Below are positions 11,637 to 22,194 of a stretch of DNA of 64,000 nucleotides, piece by piece. How positions within the stretch are numbered: the first letter of the stretch is position 1; every line of letters begins with the position of its first letter. The translations under genes were made by a program, and so were the position numbers. Source of the DNA: Chamaecyparis obtusa (taxonomy: Eukaryota > Streptophyta > Pinopsida > Cupressales > Cupressaceae); contig BSBK01008843.1 in NCBI GenBank assembly GCA_027943335.1, positions 147,501-211,500 of the forward strand. Reading direction: 5' to 3'. A model generated the notes under the pieces. That model saw nothing but the letters and a program-made list of their open reading frames with translations, had not been told where the DNA came from and did not search any database.

Positions 11637-13391
11637 TTAAGGACCTTTGTGGTCTTTTGAACACCTTTGTTGCTTTCCTTTCTTCGTAGTCACATGTCGA
11701 TTAGATGGGACATGGTGAACTTGAGATATAAGTGGATTCTTATTATTTTTGTTTTTATGTTGCACATCCAAGTTACTTCCAAAAGACTCAGGAATTGTGG
11801 ATGAAAAAGGCTTATATGACTGGTTTAGGTGGAGAGATGGAGATGGAAGTGGACGAGCCACTTTTCTGGGAGATGAAGGGGGAAGAAAAGTCAATGGGAT
11901 GGGCTCAAGTGCAAATATATCAGTATCATCCTCATCATTCATGAATGCATTAGATAGATCAAGAAAGTAATCTTCCATAGAGCATTGTTGATTGTGAGTC
12001 ATCTTAGAAGAGTCAGATAAGTTTGGAGGAATATTATGTGAGCCTAACCAAGATGGTCTATTCCAAGAGTTAGGTCCTCTTTCAGGTGGTAAGAGTGCAC
12101 GAATAGGAACCATTTCAATTCTGGATCTACCAATATTCCATGAAGCTATAACAGAATGGGGTCTTACATACCCATGATTTGTTGGAGCAGTAGGAGTATA
12201 GCTTGGAGTAGATGGCCTAAGAGCCATAGGAATGATCTCCATAGGAGGGTGGAAAGGATCATCATCAATAGCTTGATCTGGAGGATCATAACTTTCTCCT
12301 CTTTCTGAGTTGTTAAGACTAGCATATAGGTGCACAACATCAACTGGTATTTTCATTGTAGCATTTGATATAGAGTCCCATTCAGCTAGAGACATAGTCG
12401 GAGGCATAATTTCTTCATTGTTGTCATCTAACATAGGAAGTGTTTCTTTAACAGTAGGATCTTGTTCAATAGTAGAAGTAGCAGAGTAATCTGGAATAGG
12501 CATACCTTGAGGCATACCCAAGAGAAGAGAAGCATCCAATAGTTTCTCCCAGTCAGTATGTGTATCATTGGAATCGGCAGTAGTAGGATTTTGTTCAATA
12601 GTAGAAGTGGTAGAACAATCTAGAATAGGCATACCCAAGATAAGCGAAGCATCCAATAGTTTCTCCCAATCAGTATGTGTGCCAGTGGAGGCAATGATGT
12701 ATTCAGTAGTAGCTGCAGTAGTAGAAATTTGTTCAGTAGAGTGTATAAAATCCTCCTGGTGAGGACCAAGATCATGTTCTTGAAGCACTTGAGAAGGTAG
12801 ATAAGACACTTTTTGGTAGTCTGAATCAGAATTTTGATCATTCAAAGGTCTTTCATATGTCATAGGCTGAATCTGTGTTTCTTCATCATCTAAATCTGCA
12901 TGTGAGTGCAAGCTACAGCTAGGTTGGTCAAGCTCGTAGCTCTGATAGCTAATACCAAATCCATCTTCAGAAGGTTCCTCATAGGAATGTGGAGATGGAG
13001 GGAGAGTTGTCAATGACAAGATAGACTCAATCTGATATTCCCCCATGCCAATATCTTTGATCTTCAAGGTCTTTTCTATTTCTTTTAGCTTGGCATCATA
13101 GAACTCAGTAGATTCTCTATTGGTGGGAACAAAACTATCTGTCGTTTGGGTAAGCATCTTAGCAGAGTAAGTATTTAGGCTAGCACTATTGTCAATGAGG
13201 ATGTGGGGGATACTCTTAGGGCCTATCATAACTTCAGTGTGTAGGAGAGCATTATGTGGGTGGCTCAGCAAGTGATCATCTTCCTTAGAGAATGATAAAT
13301 AATGAGGTGAGGTCAAATGACCCACCATAGATTGAAACTGGTCGAGATCAAGATCTTTGGGGATGTTTTCTTTAGTGAGGGCTTTATCCAT
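11637..13391 (-). CDS. Protease-derived 584-codon ORF of element I
   Basis: The longest intact ORF in the window. Residues 1-80 match the N-terminal half of a Tat-lineage retroviral-type aspartic protease: the SFSKEDDHLLSHPHNALLHT block, then the active-site loop LIDNSASLN. Relatives have LIDNGASLN or LIDNGAGLN, so the active-site Gly is Ser. The C-terminal half of the protease (ILLGHPWIHD in element II) is absent. The remaining 500 residues are acidic, Ser/Thr/Pro-rich and unlike any family I recognise. They include a tandem repeat with THTDWEKLLDASL twice (residues about 240-320) and a basic C-terminus. The frame is continuous upstream with gag across one TGA (13452-13454). ATG at 13391 is the first start after that stop that keeps the protease block, but translation may instead come by readthrough. 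Protease activity is doubtful; a structural role as a Gag extension is speculation. Confidence 0.72.
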   Translation of the reverse strand: MDKALTKENIPKDLDLDQFQSMVGHLTSPHYLSFSKEDDHLLSHPHNALLHTEVMIGPKSIPHILIDNSASLNTYSAKMLTQTTDSFVPTNRESTEFYDAKLKEIEKTLKIKDIGMGEYQIESILSLTTLPPSPHSYEEPSEDGFGISYQSYELDQPSCSLHSHADLDDEETQIQPMTYERPLNDQNSDSDYQKVSYLPSQVLQEHDLGPHQEDFIHSTEQISTTAATTEYIIASTGTHTDWEKLLDASLILGMPILDCSTTSTIEQNPTTADSNDTHTDWEKLLDASLLLGMPQGMPIPDYSATSTIEQDPTVKETLPMLDDNNEEIMPPTMSLAEWDSISNATMKIPVDVVHLYASLNNSERGESYDPPDQAIDDDPFHPPMEIIPMALRPSTPSYTPTAPTNHGYVRPHSVIASWNIGRSRIEMVPIRALLPPERGPNSWNRPSWLGSHNIPPNLSDSSKMTHNQQCSMEDYFLDLSNAFMNDEDDTDIFALEPIPLTFLPPSSPRKVARPLPSPSLHLNQSYKPFSSTIPESFGSNLDVQHKNKNNKNPLISQVHHVPSNRHVTTKKGKQQRCSKDHKGP

Positions 13392-13451
13392 AGATAGTTT
13401 TGGTCTAGATGTCGAAGATTCAGGACCTTTGAGAACAATCTTTGCATGAGA

Positions 13452-14033
13452 TCAAGGGATAGCATTCGCACAAGCTGGAGATTGTGTGGAGTTATAAGAG
13501 GGAGGTGCAAGGCCTCGGAAGACAAAGGGAGTTTTGGGTTTAGGAGTATCCTCGCTCCCTGGAGCAATGATCATGGAACAGTGAGAGAGCCAAGGTTTGT
13601 TTCTAGCAAATTGGGAAGGCGGTTGGGCTTTTGTCATAGCCTTCTTAGTGGCATTGACTATTTGCATGCTAGAGCTAAGATTAAAGACAGACTTTGAGGG
13701 TTTTGGCATCACATTGTCAACAACCATATCATTCATAACATCTATGTTTTTGTTGACAATCTTATCCTTATCCTTGTTTGAGGGAGAAGGTCCTTGCTTG
13801 TTGTCTTTGTTCAAAGTCAATTCTCCCTTCTTGACCATAAATGCTTCTATCCTCACAGCCCACCTAATCATATTGTCAAAAGTGAGGGGACCTTGTAATC
13901 GTACTTGGTATCCAAAATTTGGGACAAGATTGTCCAAGAAGATATCGAGCTTTTCAGACTCAGGTAATTCATGCTGATACTTCGTGCATAGTTGTCTCCA
14001 TCTCTGGAGAAATGTTAGGAGAGGCTCCCCTTG
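13452..14033 (-). CDS. gag: Gag fragment of element I
   Basis: Encodes part of a Tat-lineage capsid protein. On the minus strand it opens with GEPLLTFLQRWR, the diagnostic retrotransposon gag block (element II has GEPFATYLQHWR). It continues with LVPNFGYQVRLQGPLTFDNM and a Lys/Asp-rich tail, and ends near ANAIP. The region before 14033 contains stops, so the N-terminal half of Gag is degenerate. The frame ends in one TGA at 13452-13454, after which the same frame continues as the 584-codon ORF. No zinc knuckle is visible, unlike element II. It has no good start codon of its own and is best regarded as a damaged gag. Confidence 0.65.
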   Translation of the reverse strand, partial: QGEPLLTFLQRWRQLCTKYQHELPESEKLDIFLDNLVPNFGYQVRLQGPLTFDNMIRWAVRIEAFMVKKGELTLNKDNKQGPSPSNKDKDKIVNKNIDVMNDMVVDNVMPKPSKSVFNLSSSMQIVNATKKAMTKAQPPSQFARNKPWLSHCSMIIAPGSEDTPKPKTPFVFRGLAPPSYNSTQSPACANAIP

Positions 14034-16900
14034 TCATTGTTTCAAATTGCGAAGGTCTCAGATGTTGACCCGATATTGAATATTGTGGGATTGATCATAA
14101 CTCTTATCATTTTGAGATTGACCATGACCTTGGTCATTTGGAGATTGCTTATGACTAGCGCTGAATTTATCTACCCTTGGGAAGAGGAATGGATCTCCCA
14201 TATTGTTGGTAGTATTCTAAGAGATCGTGAAAGAGTCGATAGGTTCAAAAGAATCAATAGGTTCAATTTTAGAAAGTGACCCTTCAGAGTCTTGTTGGTC
14301 TTGAAACAATGGGTTATAATATTCTTGAAATAATCAGTCAAACTATATCTGAAACAATGGATTGTAATACTCTTGGAATGAGGAGGAATGTGAGGATCTC
14401 TCACAAAGTTTAGATTTCATAACAAATTTAGGATGACCTATGTCTCAATTACAAGGTTTACTTTGATCTTGATCAGCATCCTGAATGGGATAAGTCTTGC
14501 CACTTTGAGTCGTGACAATCATAGATGAAGATGTAATGAGCAAAGATTCAGGATAAAGCTAGACTCTATCTCTAAGATAACGAAGAGGAGATAAATGGCT
14601 AGAACAGCCAAGATACAAGATGAACCTTGTACAAATTGTCAAAAAGAGATGGCTAGAATAGCCGAGATAAGACAATCGCAACACAAGGTATAAGAGCACA
14701 ATGAGATAAGGTAGACTAATGAGAGACAATACGAGTCAAAGCAAAGATCAATCGATTCCTAACTCAAGACAACTAGTTTCTGACGATAAACAATAGGAAA
14801 ATAGAAAAATAGATCATGGAAAAAAAGGCAAATTAGATTTATGTCATTGATCAAGCACATAAGACAGCAATCAAGGAGTTCAAGCAAACATTCTTCAAGC
14901 AATGGACAAGGGACAAAGCAACCTTGCACATGAACAGGAATAGTGACTTAGTATTTCTACTCCCTAAGGAATCTACTTGTGTATGTTCTTGAAAATGTTT
15001 TAGCAGGCACTTAAAACACAACAACATCCTAGCAAGTTATCTACAAGGATATACATGGCTTTTCTAAAGGGTGTCCTCGATATACGCAAGGTACATGAGG
15101 CCCAAATCCGTAGATGAGAAGAATTAGAAATCACACAGCTGGGGGGAGACAGTAACCCAAATCTCCTCCTTCACTTCTCAAAGGTATAAAGTTCTTCGAG
15201 GCTTAGCCAAGAGTGAAATCTAATTCATTCCCAAGAGAGGTGTCTTTGGATTCACCTCCCAATATTTATACTCTACCAGAACACGGGAGTTAAGGTCATC
15301 CCTTGAGGTGATGAAATCCCCAAGCAGGCCTTCTAAAAAAAATGAAACGTAAGTAATTCTCTATCAAAAAGTATTGAAAAGCACTAAAGGTGGAACACTT
15401 AACACTTAAAGTAAATATGAGGTGAGTCCACAAGGTGGAACACTTAACACCCCACATAAGCTACAAACGAGTCCACAACCTAGAAAACAAGTGAGTTCCA
15501 AAAAGCACAAAAGGGTTGCCTAGTGGAACAATTAACGCTTCTTTCCTATAGACCCCTCCCCTTTAATGTGGTGCTGAGATTGCAACCACAGGCCGAAAAT
15601 GAGGGGCCGGAAGATTAGTGAGTCCAATAACCCAAGATAGCAATCTATATCAATCACAAGTAATCTAAGACTGCTAATCAATACTACTCATAAGTGCAAG
15701 AGGGTTTAAATCATGGAATATTTAACTTTCCAAGTAAACATGAAGTGAGTCCACAAAGTGGTGCATTTAACTCTTCATGTAAACAAGGAATGAATCCATG
15801 CCCTCAATCACTCAATGAGATATTTGATATTAGAACTAAGAATTACTTAAGGTGTAAACACAAGCATTCACTTACACAAACTTGTATGAAAGCAAATCTA
15901 TGTTCATTCATTTCTCATTAAGAGCATCAATTGAAATGTGTTCTATGAAAGCATGTAAACACTCAAGCCAAACACATGAGAGGTTCAATTTTAATCCCAA
16001 AGTCCAAATGTTTTAAAGATTTTAAGAACTCACCTTAGGTCCAAAGATTTGCAATCCAGCATTTAGCACACATTCGAAAGTATAGAATCAAGACAAATCA
16101 ATGGCAAACCGTAAGATATGTAACATTGCTTTTTTCAAGACAGTCTTTAAAGATTGATTTATTTAACCCATAAAATCACAATATTAAAATTTCTAGAAAG
16201 AATGAAGTTTTTAGCCAACATCAAGAACTACCATTTTCCAAAATTACAAGGTCTTATGATTCCATTTGGTTCCTCAACCAATAACCTTTTCAGATTGCAA
16301 TTTTTCTGTCATAAATCATGTTTAAAACACCAAGCCCTGCCTAGGGAATCACATATCTTTCTCAAAAAGAATCCAAATGAAACCAAACCAATTTCACAGT
16401 AACTATTAATGAATCTAATTTACAAATATGTAAGCCATTTATTTTTCTCATTCATAAATCATTTTCTAAGAATAAATCATTGCCTACAACTCCAATACAG
16501 ATTGTTAAAAACTAGTTTTCACTCAAATGCCCATAACTTTCACAAATCTTCATAAAAATGACTCAAACAAAAATAAAATGAAATATAATTCATGTATCTT
16601 TCTAATTAATATTATTAGAGATACCGATTCTTCACAATTTGTCTGTACCAGATGTTTCAATTTGACTATATTCAGAGAATCTCAAATCTGCAAATACCCA
16701 CTTTCACCAAAATGATCATAACTTATTCATTTTTTTATAAAAATGAACCAAACAAAAATAATAAGAAAGAGGATTCATCATTATATCCATCCATTACTAT
16801 ATTAAAAGGTTTTCAAAATGTAAATGTTCGTACAAGGAATGAAACCAACACTAAAGCTGAAAAACCAATCAAGAATGAGGCCAGAAATTGATCTTTTCTG
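14034..16900 (-). other. Leader region of element I with tandem motifs
   Basis: About 2.9 kb between the primer site and gag. Its left end (14034-14400) holds the stop-riddled N-terminal part of gag. The middle (15365-15800) has loosely repeated GTGAGTCCA...GTGGAACACTTAAC motifs, the ancestral form of the cleaner 44-bp array in element II. The block 15690-15990 is closely similar to 56720-57000 in element II. Several short open frames exist, but none shows a family motif. Confidence 0.6.
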
Positions 16901-16917
16901 CCCCATGGTGGGTGCCA
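16901..16917 (-). other. Primer-binding site of element I
   Basis: On the minus strand the sequence is TGGCACCCACCATGGGG, three bases inside the 5' LTR. The same 17 bases occur at the same place in element II (57903-57919). The pattern resembles the TGGCGCCCACCGTGGGG-type primer sites that I associate with plant Tat-lineage gypsy elements. I cannot name the tRNA with confidence. Confidence 0.75.
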
Positions 16918-16920
16918 AAA

Positions 16921-17914
16921 TGTATGTGACTGAATGTGACCTCTAAATCAAACACAACACAACATGTTCATTATTCACTTGATAGAATTTGGGAGAGAGT
17001 ATGGAGAACTCAATCCAAATTCCATGGTGAGGCGACCTGTTGCCTCCTATGTGAATGGGGTGTTTGAATACTCTCAAAACGAGAGCCAATAGCTAGGAGA
17101 CCAATTCAACAATGGAGGATTTCCAAGAATCAAATATGAGCAAAATGAAACTAAGCTAAGAATGAATGCAATTAATCTAGAAAACTTTGAAAGAAATATG
17201 AAATGCAGATTTTTATTTGATTTTGAAATAAAGATGATATTAGACTAAGAACAAGTAAGAAAATTTAATCTAAATGTGAAATGCAATTACACTAATATGA
17301 GAAATTAAACTAGATAATGCAATAAAAGAGCTTTGAAAATAATGAGATATGAGACTAAAAAAATGCTATAGTAAGGATGCTCTCAAAAATTGCCCCCTTG
17401 AATGAGAAAAAGAGGTTCAAATAAATAGAAGAGCCAAGAGAAGGAGGAAGAGTTTCTTGATTCAAAACTCTTGACCCTTCATATCCCTTTTGGGACAAAT
17501 AAGCATGAATTACTTTATTAAAAGAATGGAAAATGCCACATGAGGACCTTTCGAATATCTCAAATTATTAATTCAAGAAAAGGTGTCCATTCAAATAACA
17601 AGCAATTAATTAATTCCTTTTTTATGTGTATTAGCCAAAGGGGGTGGTTTGATTTAATTTAAAGCAAAGCACATAGGACTTTACAATTAAATTAATGTAT
17701 TATAGAGATAATTTAGCTAATAAAGTCAAAGAGACTTAGGAATTAATTTAGTATTTGATTATTGCAATTTAGGGTCTTTGCAACTGACATCAAGTCAAAT
17801 TAAGTCAGGTAGGAGAGAAAATTGCCTAGTGAGATAGGACTTTGGTGATGTAAAATCGAGATAATGCACCAAAATTGATGAAATTAAATAGGTAGCCAAT
17901 TTTGGGGTATTACA
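16921..17914 (-). repeat. 5' LTR of element I
   Basis: Partner of 7571-8564 and of exactly the same length. Most differences are transitions (for example GGCGACCTG here against GGCAACCTA). Followed at 17915 by the target duplication GTGTG. Confidence 0.93.
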
Positions 17915-17969
17915 GTGTGGACCTTAATACAACTTTGTATCATGTTTTGTTATTTATTGCTTTATTTTT

Positions 17970-18880
17970 TGACGCAAGACAAGAAAGGAGGATCAAATTA
18001 AGGATAGTCCCCACAAGAAGCCAAACACCATAATGCAGAATAACACAACACAACAAATTATTTCAACTGAATTTTCATTAACATGCCCAGCTGTAAGGCC
18101 TTCCACATTAGGGCCAATTACAATCAGAAATAGTTCTACAATATCAACAAAGATCTAAGCCAACTCCAGGTAGTATAGTTCTGAAACAAATCAGCAACTG
18201 ATGGAAACCCTAAGGCAGATCTAAACTTGAGCTTGCAAGCCTTCAAGAAATCTCCTTGTCCCAAAGAAAACAAACACTAGCTCTGCTATTACCAACTATC
18301 ATAAATCAATTTGATCTTCAAGATCTCGCAAGATCCAAGTGTAATCACTAACTTCCACTAACTCCCCTTCCTTGCTAAACAACTACCCCAGACACCTTAA
18401 ATACTAATCTTTAGCGACAAGTCAGCTGAAAGAAATAATTAACTCCTAAGCCAAGTCAACTTCTACTACAAAAAATATTAAATGCAATACAAGTCAGCTC
18501 TCAAATATCCTTACAATTATTTAATTCTCCATGTCATCCTCTAGATCTACATAGGAGAATACAATAAAAGATTCCAACATTAAATGCACCAAGTCGGCCA
18601 ACAAAATCACCAAGAACTCTAGTCAGTAAACTAGAACTACCGAGTGCCAAAGAAACAATGGAGCACTAGTGAAACAAATGAGCAAGCATGTCGAATGAGC
18701 ACCATAGGCATCGTCGAGCATGAGTTCCACCAAGAACAATAGGTTTCACCAAGTTCCTTCAGTGATTGAGCTTCCTTCAATAACTGAGACCATCGGTTAA
18801 AGCTTCAACCAAGTAACACAAAACCAAAATAACACACCTCCATGCAGATTCATTGAGTACCCCAGAATGCCCCTACATCA
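17970..18880 (-). repeat. 3' LTR of element C
   Basis: 911 bp, from TGACGCAAG to CCCCTACATCA. Aligns throughout with 20731-21644 (shared CCAAACACCA, the GGGCCAATTA block, CAAGTCAGCT and CATGCAGATTCAT). Many scattered differences suggest it is older than element I. Confidence 0.85.
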
Positions 18881-18906
18881 AACATCCTAGGTTCAAAAAA
18901 ATGTTC

Positions 18907-20690
18907 TCATATGTTGGAAGAACATCTTCCAGGATATAGCACATAAACCCCGAACTGATTCTTCACATATAAGTCCTCCAACTTTTCAGCTTGCATACTC
19001 TTCCATTTCAATTTCCTCTGTCTCTTCAATTCTTTCCTTGATAACACATAGGCTTGTTCTCCATACTGATCATCCATACCTTCAAGATCCACCAACTCAA
19101 CTTGGCTACCAATACTCAGGCTTCTCCTACAAAGTTTTGTATCCAAAAAAGACATCATGGAAAACTTCGTATCATCCTTCTCAATAGTAAAAACATTCTT
19201 CACACAATCATACATAGCTCTACAATTATATTTCCAAGGTCTACCGAACAATATATGACAACTATTCATCTCCACAATATCACATAACACAAGATCCTTA
19301 TACTGACCAATCTAAAAATCAACAAATCATTGCTCCCTCACTTCTAGACCATCATCATTTTGTAACCAGCCAATCCTATAAGGATGAGAATGTTTCATTC
19401 TATTCAAACTAAGTTTCTAAACCATGTCCTGAGAAACAAGGTTATCAGTACTACCACTGTCAACAATTACATCACAAAGTTTACCTCTAGAATTGCACCG
19501 AGTCCTAAACAAGTTACTCTTCTGACAAGGTTCCTCCTTTGTACCGAGCAATGTTCACCAAATGAGCAAGTCCTCATATTTAGATTCATTCTGAATGTTC
19601 TCATTTAGCATAGCAGTCCATCCATTACCAAGATTCCTTTGTGTACACTCAAAAAAATGGTGTCCTTCTTTACCACACTAATACTAAGTACCTTTAAAGA
19701 AAACTCTACCTATCTTCTTCTTTGGTTCTACAGGTTTCTGTTCATCTTCTTAGTTAATTTATCCTTTATTGAGTGATGAATTTTCTCCTTCCCTTGGGGA
19801 TTACTATCTTGTCTACTTTTCAACTTATCTTCTGCCTTCAGAGCATACTGATAAGAATCTTCAACATAATCAATCTTCAGCATACCAATCTTATCCTAAA
19901 TATTGAATCTCAAACCATTCACATACTGAGCTACCTTTTCCTTACCAAGTTCTCTATGTCTAGACCAAATAGTCAACTTATAGAACTCCTTGGTATAGTC
20001 TTCCACAGTTAAATCTTTTTGCTTCAAATTTTGCAACTTCTTAAACAAGTCAAGCTCATAGTCAGTAGGTATGAACTTGGCTTTCAATTTAGTCACCATC
20101 AACCTCCACTGATTGATCTTCATTTTACTTTCATCTTCTCTATCTCTTTGTAATTATTTCAACCAAAGAGTAGCATGTCCTTTCAACTTAGTTTGTGCCA
20201 ATCTCACTCAAAGAGGATCTTTGATTTCTTCAAGCTCAAAGAAGTCTTCTAATTCACCAATCCAATCAATCAAATTCTTAGGTTTTAAACTACCAGAGAA
20301 ATTAGAAACTTCCATTCGATAACTATTACTTAACCGAGCTCCAGATCTATGTAACTAACTAGTTCTATTCTCACTAGATCTATCTCTCCTGTCATCACCA
20401 CTAGATCTAGTAGCTTCAAAGTCTTCAACAACTTCCTCATAACCATCTTTAGTACCAACATTCTGAGGTACACCAGTCATAGCCCTCATGTTCTCAGTGA
20501 TCATGTCATTTTTCATCAACTCCATCACAGATCTGAAATTATATTTCACCTTCTTGTAATCTTCGATTCCACAGCATCATAGAGATCTGCAATTTCTCTA
20601 CAGTCCAATGTTCTCAGAGGCCTCCTTTAAGATTTTCAAAAACCCACAGAAATAAGTCACCAACAAGGTCCTCATGCAAAATAGCCTCAA
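18907..20690 (-). pseudogene. gag: gag-protease remnant of element C
   Basis: On the minus strand the order is: leader peptide region (20549-20355), a capsid block with WIGELEDFFE and KLKGHATLWL (about 20270-20160), the gag core KQKDLTVEDYTKEFYKLTIW (20123-19896), a zinc-knuckle relic with CGKEGHHFFEC whose first Cys is lost (about 19690-19640), then the protease. The protease keeps its active site, IVDSGSTDN (about 19470-19440), and its C-terminal HILFGRPWKY block (19290-18907). In-frame stops separate the blocks, so it cannot make a full product. The same domains are in gypsy B at 22195-23750, which identifies the parent family. Confidence 0.8.
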
Positions 20691-20716
20691 CTAGTTTACA
20701 CACTCAAGATCTTCAA

Positions 20717-20728
20717 GCTCTGATACCA
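20717..20728 (-). other. Primer-binding site of element C
   Basis: On the minus strand TGGTATCAGAGC, a full match to the common plant initiator-tRNA-Met primer sequence, two bases inside the 5' LTR. Confidence 0.88.
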
Positions 20729-20730
20729 CC

Positions 20731-21644
20731 TAACACAAGAAAGGAAAGGAGGATCCAATTAAGAACAGTCCCCACAAGTAGCCAAACACCACAATTTGGA
20801 ATAACACAACACAAAAAATTGTTTCAACTAAATTTTCATTAACATGCTCAACTATAAGGCCTTCTGGGTTAGGGCCAATTAAAATTAGAAATAGTTCTAC
20901 AAGATCAACAAAGATCCAAGCCAACTCCAGATAGTCTAGTTTTGAAACAAATCAAGAACTGATGGAAACCCTAAGGAAGATTTGAACTTGAGCTCACAAG
21001 CCTCCAAGAAATCTCCTTGCCCCCAAGAAAACAACCACTAGTTCTGCTATTACCAACTATTATAAATCAATCTGATCTTCAAGATCTCAGAGGATCAAAG
21101 TCTAATCACTGACTTCCACTGACTCCCCTTCCTTACTAAAAAACTACCCCAAGCACTCCTTAAATACTAATCTTTAGCCACAAGTCATTTGGAAGAAATA
21201 ATTAACTCCTAAGCCAAGTCAGCTTCTAGTATAAATAAATATTAAATACAATACAAGTCAGCTCTCAAATAGCCTTATAATTATTTAATTCTCCATGTTG
21301 GCCTCTAGATCTACATAGAAGAATACAACAAAAGCTTCCAAAATTTAATGCACCAAGTCAACCAACCAAATCACCAAGAACTCCAGTTGGTAAACCATAA
21401 CTACCGGGTGCTAGACAAACAACCGAGCACTAGTGAAACAACCAAGCAAGCATGTTGACCGAGCACCACGCGCATCACCGAGCATGAGTTCCACTGAGAA
21501 TAAGAGGTTTTACTGACTTCCTTCAGTGACTGATCTTCTTTCAATAACTAAGATCATCGATTAAATCTGCAACTGAGTAACACATAACCAAAATAGCACA
21601 CCTCCATGCAGATTCATCGAGTACCCTAGAATGCTCTTGCATCA
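20731..21644 (-). repeat. 5' LTR of element C
   Basis: 914 bp, starting TAACACAAGAAAGG two bases after the reversed primer site and ending CTCTTGCATCA. Partner of 17970-18880. Confidence 0.85.
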
Positions 21645-22061
21645 GGTTTGGTTTCTCCTCCTAAGTGGACCTATATTGTAATTAAATGCCTAACTAGCTG
21701 ACTTTTGGCTTTTCTGGCTATATATTTGGAGGTTAGGTTGTTTAGTAGGGTAGTTCTACATGGTAGGAGGATAGTAATAGAAGTAGGAGAGAAGATAATA
21801 TGCTAGCTAAGTCTCTAAATTCATAATTCTTATTGTATAAGGCTGAAACCTAGAAGGCCCATAGCCGAGCATGTTGAAAGATATCATATAATTGTACCTA
21901 TGTTGTGGCCTATTTCTTGTCTCATATCCATTATGTTTTCACTAATTTCATGTGGTTTTCATATTGCTTCCATTTGTAACTCTTTGCAGGGAATGTTTGT
22001 GGGTTTAAGCAGTCTCAATTAACCTTGATTCTACCTTCACCTTCCCTACCCTTGCGTCAAG

Positions 22062-22072
22062 TGGTATCAGAG
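22062..22072 (+). other. Primer-binding site of gypsy B
   Basis: TGGTATCAGAG, two bases after the LTR terminus CTTGCGTCA. Initiator-tRNA-Met type, as for element C. Confidence 0.88.
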
Positions 22073-22194
22073 AAATTTTTTTCTTGTGGATTGGATTGTG
22101 GAGAACCTTATTGGATTGGTTGTAGGGTGGCATGTCTAAGATCTGACCTATAACTTGCAGAAGGTTATGATCTTGTTGGAACCTGATCATCAAG

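Larger units (their letters stand above)
7571..17914 (-). mobile_element. Tat/Ogre-like LTR element I, RT-less, young
   Basis: A complete 10.3-kb element with two 994-bp LTRs and a perfect 5-bp target duplication GTGTG (7566-7570 and 17915-17919). Orientation is minus: the reverse-complemented primer site lies beside the right LTR (16901-16917) and the polypurine tract beside the left LTR. The internal region, in minus order, is a long leader with repeats, gag, a protease-derived ORF, a remnant of the integrase zinc-binding region, and a T-rich 3' region. RT, RNase H and the integrase core are absent, so it would depend on a relative. By eye the LTRs differ at about 16 of 994 positions, which makes it one of the youngest insertions here. 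Confidence 0.92.
17970..21644 (-). mobile_element. Non-autonomous gypsy element C (gag-protease only) in the B LTR
   Basis: 3.7-kb element with LTRs at 17970-18880 and 20731-21644. The reversed primer site GCTCTGATACCA (20717-20728) sets the minus orientation. Its ends TGACGCAAG and GCATCA correspond to the termini of gypsy B's LTRs, so both are one superfamily. Internal DNA is only about 1.8 kb: leader, gag, a zinc-knuckle relic and protease, then straight into the 3' LTR. RT, RNase H and integrase are missing. No clean target duplication is visible in the T-rich flank, though the flanks rejoin the split B LTR. Confidence 0.85.
7244..22059 (+). repeat. 5' LTR of gypsy B, split into three pieces by two nested elements
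   Basis: The pieces are 7244-7570, about 17915-17969 and about 21645-22059, together roughly 800 bp. The first piece aligns closely with the 3' LTR at 26695-27011 (TCTTGGGTCTTGAG, the block GTACCAGTCTGATGTTT, then GGATCTTGCACG). The last piece aligns with 28598-28704 (GGTTTCTCCT...AAGTGGACCTATATTG) and ends CTTGCGTCA right before the primer site. Two separate elements thus landed about 50 bp apart in the same LTR. The left end is slightly trimmed relative to TGATGCAAGAG in the 3' LTR. Confidence 0.85.
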
